The notes below the pieces were generated by a model that saw only the letters and a list, made by a program, of their open reading frames with translations, had not been told where the DNA came from and ran no database searches. Below, one piece after another: positions 17,437-23,954 of a DNA stretch of 29,066 bases. Every line of letters starts with the position of its first letter. The stretch's first letter is position 1. The position numbers were made by a program, and so were the translations under genes. This DNA is from CAYWHE01 sp964458125 (lineage in GTDB: Bacteria; Bacteroidota; Bacteroidia; AKYH767-A; OLB10), in NCBI GenBank assembly GCA_964458125.1, contig CAYWHE010000025.1, forward strand, positions 1 to 29,066, read 5' to 3'.

Positions 17437-18670
17437 TTGCCCCGGTTTTAATTACAATAGCATTATATTTTTTATTTAAAGCCTTTTCATACCCGGTTAT
17501 CAGGTAACCACCATCCGATGTTTCAACCGCATCAACGCCGATTGACGGGTATGCGGTGTTGAAAATTCTTGACCATTGAAATCCTCCGGTTGCATCTACT
17601 TTCATGATGTAGATTTTTGTTGGCGAAACAATGTTTTGAACCGCTGCCTGGTTAACCGTACCGCATAAAATATAACCGCCGTCGGAAGTTGCCCGTGCAT
17701 TAAGTATTACTCCGCTTGCCGGGTAATCGTGAATGCCCTGCCGCGAAATAAACTGCCCATCAGCCGTCAGTTTCACCAGGTTAATTTCACCTGCACATAA
17801 ACTGCCCCAGTAGTTATTTAAATAATTTACATACGTGCCCGATCCGTCATGGTTCCCACCCATTCTGCCGGTGATCATCAGAAAGTTCCCGCCTATTGGC
17901 ACCAGCGCGCCCGGTGTTTCATTATGCAAACTATCGGCAGCTATATTGTTTTGAGAAATCAAATTTGCCTGCAAATCGGTGATGTAAACATAGGGGTCCA
18001 TTTCGAAGTGCAGATAATCAGGCGACAGATTGCCAAAAGAGGAAGACATAATCAGCGTTCCGGCTGGCTGTTCACAGACGCCTCGTACAAAACAGCCATT
18101 GTCTACCAGGGAAGGGACATGTTTTTTTTCAACCAGGGTATCGAATGAGTTATCTGTTATGCACACAAACAAATCGGCATTGTAATTACCTGCAAAAACA
18201 TAATTACCGTTGCTGAGTTTCAGCATTTGCAGCGGGCTGAAACCTCCCATATAGTCCCACTGGCTATTCATAAACACCGGTATTTGCTTTGATGACTGTA
18301 AGTTTCCGTCATCATCATACAGGCAAATCTCAAATGCCATTGCAATTCCATCTCCAAATCCAATAGTAGCAAACCCGTTTCCCGGCAGATCATACGCTTG
18401 CCAGAGCACACTGTTTTTTTCTGATACACGTTTTGTCCAGATCAGTTTTCCGGATGCATCAAGTTTGTATAGATAGCCCGGAATGCTTTCATTCAACGAA
18501 CGGCACACGACTATCACGCTGTTATCGCTCAAAAGAATATTATTTACAACCACCATATCAGAATCGCACACCAGCGCTTTTATAAAACCCGGATTTCCAT
18601 TTTCAGCGGCTTCCTTTTGACAAGAAACAAATGCCGAAATGACGGTTATAAGAGTGATGAGCCTTTTCAT
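17423..18670 (-). CDS. Family A putative lipoprotein A2, beta-propeller-like, unknown function
   Basis: This 415-residue protein has a lipoprotein signal with Cys17 in ISAFVSCQKEA. Blade-like motifs are clear: SGKLIWTKRV, NGFATIGFGDG, NGNYVFAGNY, DGGYILCGTVNQ, FQWSRIFNTAYPSIGVDAVE and DGGYLITGYEK. It has the same length as A1 and is highly similar to it in the C-terminal third (QFISRQGIHDYPASGV against EFISRQGISDYPSNGM). Its tail reads TGANGKV, so the GATG that forms the overlapping start in other copies is lost here; the next ATG overlaps by only 14 nt and leads into the remnant psiA. It starts 7 nt after B2. Function not recognised. Confidence 0.84.
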   Translation of the reverse strand: MKRLITLITVISAFVSCQKEAAENGNPGFIKALVCDSDMVVVNNILLSDNSVIVVCRSLNESIPGYLYKLDASGKLIWTKRVSEKNSVLWQAYDLPGNGFATIGFGDGIAMAFEICLYDDDGNLQSSKQIPVFMNSQWDYMGGFSPLQMLKLSNGNYVFAGNYNADLFVCITDNSFDTLVEKKHVPSLVDNGCFVRGVCEQPAGTLIMSSSFGNLSPDYLHFEMDPYVYITDLQANLISQNNIAADSLHNETPGALVPIGGNFLMITGRMGGNHDGSGTYVNYLNNYWGSLCAGEINLVKLTADGQFISRQGIHDYPASGVILNARATSDGGYILCGTVNQAAVQNIVSPTKIYIMKVDATGGFQWSRIFNTAYPSIGVDAVETSDGGYLITGYEKALNKKYNAIVIKTGANGKV

Positions 18671-18677
18671 AGTCAGA

Positions 18678-20219
18678 CTATTTAAGAATATAAAGCTGAG
18701 GCAGGTAGTAAGTTTTTCCGACCGGCTGCATTAAACCGAAGCAGGCCATGTTTCCATCTGAAGCTCTGCAGGCGACAGACAGGAAATCAGTTGACGCCCT
18801 TTGAAGGGGAGCATCATGTGTTACGTTCAAATCTCCATCAAATTTTACAAGGCGGGTGTTGGTTTGCTGAAAGATATTTTCAGTGTAATCGCTTATCACA
18901 TCCCGACCTGAACGATTCACCAGGGCGAGGCATCCTCCGTTATCAGTTGGAAGGATCCTGGTACCGAAATTCTGCGGTTGATTGTCAATTATTGTTGCAT
19001 TCAGTGAATCCCCATTTTCATTTACTTCATACAGATGCATTATTCCTTTGGAGGCGGAGGTGCCGTTTCCTTCATTAAAGCCAAACCGGTAATGACCATG
19101 ACTTGTCGCAATGATATTAAAAGCCAATGCTGGAGGTGCATCGAAACGCCTGGTCCATACAGTATCCCCTGTTGAAGTGGTTTTCATTAACACTGGATGT
19201 GACGAAGATGTTGCACCAAAATAATCATTAACCGTACCGCTGAACAACAAACCGCCATCGGCCGTTTCTATGCATCCCATCGGATAAAATTCCTGACCGG
19301 TTATTCCGGGAACATTTAAAAAGTATTTTTTAATCCAGGTCAATCCCGAAACAGGTGAATACTCAAAAGCCAGTCCGTTGTAATTTCCGCTGCTTTCCCA
19401 GCAATCCGTATAAAAAATAATTTTGCCCTTCGAGGTCTTCAACGCATACGTCCATCCGATATTGGTTCCACTGTTTCCGACAATCGGAATAAGGTCAATG
19501 GAATCAGTTTTTAAATTGTTTCCATCCTTGTCGTAACGAAAAATATAAAAATAATTTTTTGAATAATTTGGATTTTCTCCCCACGAAAAATTGGTACCTA
19601 CAATACAACCGCCATCCTCCAGCGCAACCACAGCAGATTCTTCCATAGCATCGGGAAGTGCCCTTTTCCAAAGAAAATTTCCATGGTTATCGGTGGCCAT
19701 CACTGCTGGTCTTAAGTTGGTGTAATCAAATGCTCCGCTTGCCGAAACATAATATCTGTTATAACCATAGGTCATATATAGTCGTCCGTTACCCGCTGAA
19801 ATGCTAAAAGTACCATTATCGGCGCTGGCCAATGTGTCGCTATAAACTTTCATGACCTGAAAGTCAACATCCGTATTTGAAAAATCGGATTTTTTACAGC
19901 CTGTGACAGAAAAAAGAAACAGAAACAAAGACAGGCAGGTGAAAAGAAGAATTAAATTATTTTCCGCAACCTTCCTCCACAAGAGCCCCCGCATCCATGA
20001 AGATTGAAATCCTGTTTGCTGAAAGAGGATCTGCCTGCTGCCGGCAGGGACACCAACCGGGGTCAGGATACGGGCTGCACTTCTCAGGGTTTGGGTTGCG
20101 GCGTTACCATGTGAACTCCATATGCTGGAAAAGATCCGCTGCGAAACAGCTGCATCCCTGGTTCCGGCCCGCCGGTCGGGCAGGGGATTGGGGGCCGTAT
20201 TATACATTTCCATCCTCAT
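18678..20219 (-). CDS. Family B putative lipoprotein B2 with a long N-terminal insertion, unknown function
   Basis: The 513-residue frame starts MRMEMY, overlapping A1 by the same 20 nt as other A-to-B junctions. About 70 residues of Pro/Arg-rich sequence then intervene before a lipoprotein signal with Cys108 in FSVTGCKKSD. An internal ATG at 19994 (MRGLLWRKVAENN) would give a 438-residue product with a normal lipoprotein signal, the same size as B4 and B1. The mature part has the family B signatures (MKVYSDTLASADNG at the start, MACFGLMQPVGKTYYLPQLYILK split by GKT near the end) and blade motifs FLWKRALP and TVWTRRFD. Either the signal works from an internal start, or the extension impairs export. 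Function not recognised. Confidence 0.78.
   Translation of the reverse strand: MRMEMYNTAPNPLPDRRAGTRDAAVSQRIFSSIWSSHGNAATQTLRSAARILTPVGVPAGSRQILFQQTGFQSSWMRGLLWRKVAENNLILLFTCLSLFLFLFSVTGCKKSDFSNTDVDFQVMKVYSDTLASADNGTFSISAGNGRLYMTYGYNRYYVSASGAFDYTNLRPAVMATDNHGNFLWKRALPDAMEESAVVALEDGGCIVGTNFSWGENPNYSKNYFYIFRYDKDGNNLKTDSIDLIPIVGNSGTNIGWTYALKTSKGKIIFYTDCWESSGNYNGLAFEYSPVSGLTWIKKYFLNVPGITGQEFYPMGCIETADGGLLFSGTVNDYFGATSSSHPVLMKTTSTGDTVWTRRFDAPPALAFNIIATSHGHYRFGFNEGNGTSASKGIMHLYEVNENGDSLNATIIDNQPQNFGTRILPTDNGGCLALVNRSGRDVISDYTENIFQQTNTRLVKFDGDLNVTHDAPLQRASTDFLSVACRASDGNMACFGLMQPVGKTYYLPQLYILK
19995..20199. repeat. G+C-rich palindrome-containing insertion in the 5' end of B2
   Basis: This stretch separates the overlapping start of B2 from its likely functional start and has no counterpart in B1, B3 or B4. 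It carries the perfect palindrome CTGCCGGCAG at 20038-20047 and the hairpin GCCCG-CCGGT-CGGGC at 20067-... repeated in type at 20167-20181, and looks richer in G+C than its neighbours. No transposase or terminal repeat is visible. It may be an inserted REP-like or MITE-like sequence; edges are approximate. Confidence 0.4.
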
Positions 20220-21447
20220 CTGTTTTAATTACAACAGCATTGAAATTCCTGTTCAGCGATTTTTCGTGGCCACTTATGAAAAAGCCCCCGTCTGAAGACT
20301 CAATGGCATCAACTCCATAAGATGGATAGGTTGTTTCAAACATTTTTGACCATTGAAATTTTCCGGAAGCCGTAACTTTCATGATGTATATTTTGGTGAT
20401 TGATTCAATACTTTGGTTAGCCAGCTGATTCACCGTTCCGCACAAAATAAATCCTCCGTCACTGGTCGGGCGTGCTGAACTGATCATACCGTTTGACGGA
20501 TAATCACTAATACCCTGACGTGATATAAATTCACCGCTGTCCGTTAAATGCACCAGGTTAATTTCACCTGAACACAGTTCCGAATACGGGTCGTTGTAAT
20601 AACCCACGAGCGTGCCGTTGTATTCGCTGATCGTACCCATACGACCCGTAACCATCAGCATTTCATTTCCAAATGGCAGCACCGCGTTTGGCGTTTCGGT
20701 GTGCAATGAGTCGTGAAAGACAATGGTTGATTTAATATTCCCGTCCAAATCGGTCCGGGTAACTGCAGTATTCCAGTATTGCTGCAAGGTACCTTCAAAG
20801 CCTATACTTGCACATAAGGCAGACAAGGCAATTGATGCGTCGGGCATTTCACATAGGCCCCGGATAAAAAATGAGGAGTACCCCGGAGGAGGATCTATTT
20901 TTCGGGTTACCAGGGTGTCGAAGGTGTTATTTGTAACGGCAAGGTATGCCTGCTGATAGGCGGGATTCCCAAACGCAAAAATAAAATTGCCATTCGATAA
21001 CCCCTGCATCAGACATGGATTGTAATAACTGATATAGGCCATATCGGGAACGGGGATCGCTTTTGAGGACAGAAAAACTCCATCATCATCATAAAAACAC
21101 AATTGCAGTGCATTTCCATAGTCGTAATTGTATCCTGTTGTTGCAAAACCGCTTCCGGGCGTGTCGTAAACCTGCCATAAAACCTTATTTTGCAGCGGCA
21201 CTCGCCTGCTCCACACCAGTTTTCCGCCTGAATCTGTTTTATACATGTAACCGGCAGCCTGTTCCTTCATGGACCGGCAAACAATTATCAAACTGTTATT
21301 ATGGAGTTTTATACTGCCAACGGCAACAACATCAGAGTCGCATTCAAATACCTTTATAAAACCTGGTTGGCGCACAGTTGCATTTTCCTTCTTACAGGAT
21401 GAAATAAAACAGGCTGTTATCAGTACAAGTATGGGAATTCGTTTCAT
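20200..21447 (-). CDS. Family A putative lipoprotein A1, beta-propeller-like, unknown function
   Basis: This 415-residue protein has a lipoprotein signal with Cys18 in ACFISSCKKEN. It shows the complete family A pattern: GFIKVFECDSDVVAV near the mature N terminus, SGKLVWSRRV, SGFATTGYN, NGNFIFAFGN, DGGFILCGTVNQ, KFQWSKMFETTYPSYGVDAIE, DGGFFISGHEK and the tail KTDEDGNV. It begins 7 nt after B1 and its last codons contain the overlapping ATG of B2. The blade motifs resemble beta-propeller repeats common in secreted Bacteroidota proteins. The C-K-K-E start of the mature protein fits a surface-exposed lipoprotein, but this is inferred. No catalytic motif is seen. Confidence 0.84.
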   Translation of the reverse strand: MKRIPILVLITACFISSCKKENATVRQPGFIKVFECDSDVVAVGSIKLHNNSLIIVCRSMKEQAAGYMYKTDSGGKLVWSRRVPLQNKVLWQVYDTPGSGFATTGYNYDYGNALQLCFYDDDGVFLSSKAIPVPDMAYISYYNPCLMQGLSNGNFIFAFGNPAYQQAYLAVTNNTFDTLVTRKIDPPPGYSSFFIRGLCEMPDASIALSALCASIGFEGTLQQYWNTAVTRTDLDGNIKSTIVFHDSLHTETPNAVLPFGNEMLMVTGRMGTISEYNGTLVGYYNDPYSELCSGEINLVHLTDSGEFISRQGISDYPSNGMISSARPTSDGGFILCGTVNQLANQSIESITKIYIMKVTASGKFQWSKMFETTYPSYGVDAIESSDGGFFISGHEKSLNRNFNAVVIKTDEDGNV

Positions 21448-21454
21448 CGTGGCG

Positions 21455-22732
21455 TCAGTTCAGGAAAATTAATTCAGGACGGTAATAGGATTTGCCAACA
21501 GGTTTAAAAAACCCAAAACAGGCAATGCGGCCTTCCGGGGTTTTGCAGGCAGATGTAAAGAAATCTGTCGTCATGGCCTGAACGGCCCCGTCGGTCATTT
21601 TTTTCATTTCAGCATTGAAAAACACTTTGCGTGTATTGGTCTGTTCAAAAATGGCATCAAAAAACGGATTGATGTAATAAGGCGTTTTATTTACCAATGT
21701 AAAAAACCCTCCGTCATCAGTTGCAAGAAGCGTATAAGCGAGGTTAGCTTCAAGTTCATCATATCTTGCAAAGCCAACCGAATCGCCATTGGCATTTACT
21801 TCATAAACATTCATCGTTGCCTTCAATGGGGAACTCCACAGGTTGTTGTTGGTGCAAAATCTGAAATTACCCCCGGGAGCGGAGATCATGTTTATGTTCC
21901 AGAAATCATAATTGCCAAAAAGACCGAATCTTTTATGCCAAAGCATATCCCCCGAACTGTTGGTTTTAACAAGGAGGGGTTGCTGCAATGAATCACTTAT
22001 TTCACCTGAAAACAGAAAACCATCAGGAGTTTCCATGCCGCCTGTGAGTACAATATAGTGCCGGGTTCCGGGTGCAGGAAAATATATTGTTTTGAATGAT
22101 TGCACACCGCCGCCTAATGAATAATCGATAATAAAACCCTTTGAATAGCTGCTATTGCCCAAATCACAATATGCATTGCCATAAATAATTATGCGCCCTG
22201 AAGTGGTTTTCAGAAAATGGCTGTTATTAACCGAATAAGGATTTGTACCGACATGAGGAACCACCGATATGGAATCACTGGAAATTTTATTGCCGTCCTT
22301 ATCGAAACGGTATATATAAATACAATTATAGGTTAACGAGGGATTTACATCTGCATTTATAGTTGCAGCAACCAAACATCCGCCATCATCCAGCGGCAGA
22401 ATGTCGCCCTGGGTCAATCCTTCCGCCAGGTTTTGCCGCCATAAAAAATTGCCCTTCCTGTCGGTGGCCATTATACGGGCCCTTGCCGTTAAAGGAATGG
22501 TGTTTGAATTATACCACAACCAGGTTCCGGTAATACCATATATCATAAACATGCCGTAGTTGCCGGCCGCAATTCTCGAAAACTCATTATCGGCGCTTGC
22601 CAGGGTGTCGTCATAAACTCTTACCAGCTTAAAATCAGACAACATACCAGTCTCTGATTTTTCGCAGCCGGCAATGAAAGCCGTTGCAAAAATGAATAGT
22701 ATGCACGTATTGAGTTTCCTTTTCATACTCAC
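21455..22732 (-). CDS. Family B putative lipoprotein B1, unknown function
   Basis: This 425-residue protein is the first gene of the array. Its signal peptide is short and clean (Cys23 in TAFIAGCEKSE), without the extra N-terminal residues seen in B2-B4. The mature part starts FKLVRVYDDTLASADNE and ends IACFGFFKPVGKSYYRPELI, and has blade-like strands FLWRQNLAEG and MLWHKRFGLF with a DDGG motif in between. A 148-nt gap separates it from the upstream TPR-barrel gene, so it may have its own promoter, though no good TAnnTTTG element was found there. An in-frame ATG at 22726 is an equally possible start. Function not recognised. Confidence 0.83.
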   Translation of the reverse strand: MSMKRKLNTCILFIFATAFIAGCEKSETGMLSDFKLVRVYDDTLASADNEFSRIAAGNYGMFMIYGITGTWLWYNSNTIPLTARARIMATDRKGNFLWRQNLAEGLTQGDILPLDDGGCLVAATINADVNPSLTYNCIYIYRFDKDGNKISSDSISVVPHVGTNPYSVNNSHFLKTTSGRIIIYGNAYCDLGNSSYSKGFIIDYSLGGGVQSFKTIYFPAPGTRHYIVLTGGMETPDGFLFSGEISDSLQQPLLVKTNSSGDMLWHKRFGLFGNYDFWNINMISAPGGNFRFCTNNNLWSSPLKATMNVYEVNANGDSVGFARYDELEANLAYTLLATDDGGFFTLVNKTPYYINPFFDAIFEQTNTRKVFFNAEMKKMTDGAVQAMTTDFFTSACKTPEGRIACFGFFKPVGKSYYRPELIFLN

Positions 22733-22818
22733 AGTTTAAACGAATTACACGAAATGCATGAATATGCAAAAAACCACTGAACGATTCATGAACATTTTTT
22801 TAGGCTTTTACATCCCTG

Positions 22819-22834
22819 AAGCAACCCCTTGCTT
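22819..22834. other. Small perfect inverted repeat between the TPR-barrel gene and B1
   Basis: AAGCAA and TTGCTT flank a four-base loop, about 47 nt after the stop of the TPR-barrel gene on the minus strand. No strong T tract follows, so it may or may not act as a transcription terminator separating the two blocks. Confidence 0.3.
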
Positions 22835-22880
22835 TTAACCCGCGTATTGAATTTTCCGGTACCACTTGGCGGATACCATT

Positions 22881-23915
22881 TTAAGGTTTATTCACCTTCC
22901 TATTTTTATACCAAAGTGAATACTGCAATCCTGCCTTTAACTGCCAGTTGTCCATTCTGAAATCATCGTCAATATAATAGTATTTGAATACATTGGTGAG
23001 ATCGGCATAACGTGTTCCTTCCTTGTTCACATTATCCGGATAAAAGGAGTAACGGAAATTGAGAAAGACATTAAAACCTTTCAATTTGTATGCAACTCCG
23101 ACCCCTCCGAAATATCCCACCGCTGAATTGTTACGGTAATCCGTACGGTTCACGATATCTTTCAGGTCATCACGCGAGGTGGTTCCCAGGGCACCGGTCA
23201 AAAATGAAAAGGCCGCACCGGCCTCCAGGTAGGGACCAAATTCCTTAACGGGGAAATAATACTTCAGCGAGACCGGTACATCCATGTAGGAAAGTTTTTC
23301 ACTGTAGTTAATCGAGGTTCCCTCCACATCAAACAAGGTATGTTCAAACTGCGACTGGCGAAACAGACCCGCAGCTTCCACCCACAGGTTTTTATACGCC
23401 CGGTACTCCGCCTGAAGTCCAAGCTGAAAGCCGGTTCTGCCTTTATACTCTCCAAGGTCCGGGGCATTGTCGTCATGTACAATGGAATAGGTTTGTTTCA
23501 CATCAATCATGGTTTTATTAATTCCCGCGCACATGCCGATCCGGAAAACCGGAACCGGTTTGAATTTTTCGAACAAAGCAGAATATTTCGGTTCATCCTT
23601 GAATTTATCGGGCGAATAATTCGGATTGATTTTAATGATAGCTTCCGCTTCTTTGTCAGCACCTTCCAGGTTATCAATGCCCAGAAAGCTTAAGGCAAGC
23701 AGCTTGTGGGCCTGAATTTTATCAGCTTTGTCAAGGTTACATTTGCTTAAAGCCGCCTGCAGCAGTTTGATGGCGCCATCAAAATCGCGCTGATCATAAT
23801 TTGAATTCGCCGTTTTTAAATAGGTTATGCAACTGTCCGTTTGCGCCGCTGCACTCCAGATTCCTGATATAAAAATCAGGAGCATTGCCGTAAGGATTCT
23901 TGAGTGGTTCATCAT
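22881..23915 (-). CDS. TPR plus outer-membrane beta-barrel protein
   Basis: This 344-residue protein has a signal peptide (MLLIFISGIWSAAAQ). Residues about 28-115 form TPR-like helices (YDQRDFDGAIKLLQAALSKC, IQAHKLLALSFLGIDNLEGA). From about 120 the sequence alternates aromatic and polar residues in amphipathic strands (FRIGMCAGINKTM, GFQLGLQAEYRAYKNLWVEAAG, MDVPVSLKYYFPV, LKAGLQYSLWY), typical of the eight-stranded PorT-like outer-membrane barrel family. The TPR part should lie in the periplasm. The gene begins 39 nt after the nSTAND gene and is probably in the same operon. The TPR could contact the propeller or coiled coil of that protein, which is an inference from context. Confidence 0.87.
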   Translation of the reverse strand: MMNHSRILTAMLLIFISGIWSAAAQTDSCITYLKTANSNYDQRDFDGAIKLLQAALSKCNLDKADKIQAHKLLALSFLGIDNLEGADKEAEAIIKINPNYSPDKFKDEPKYSALFEKFKPVPVFRIGMCAGINKTMIDVKQTYSIVHDDNAPDLGEYKGRTGFQLGLQAEYRAYKNLWVEAAGLFRQSQFEHTLFDVEGTSINYSEKLSYMDVPVSLKYYFPVKEFGPYLEAGAAFSFLTGALGTTSRDDLKDIVNRTDYRNNSAVGYFGGVGVAYKLKGFNVFLNFRYSFYPDNVNKEGTRYADLTNVFKYYYIDDDFRMDNWQLKAGLQYSLWYKNRKVNKP

Positions 23916-23954
23916 GTTAAGGTTTAATCGGGTTTGACTGAATTTAGCTGGATA

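Larger units (their letters stand above)
11823..22732 (-). repeat. Tandem alternating array of two paralogous lipoprotein families (B-A units)
   Basis: Eight intact genes and one remnant form the series B1-A1-B2-A2-psiA-B3-A3-B4-A4, read on the minus strand. Members of each family share N- and C-terminal signatures, length and lipoprotein signal, and A never resembles B over its full length although both have propeller-like blade motifs. The three A-to-B overlaps (14347-14366, 16994-17013, 20200-20219) are each exactly 20 nt. The B-to-A gaps are 7, 7, 9 and 12 nt. The pattern indicates repeated duplication of a two-gene unit, followed by divergence and one deletion. Confidence 0.85.
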
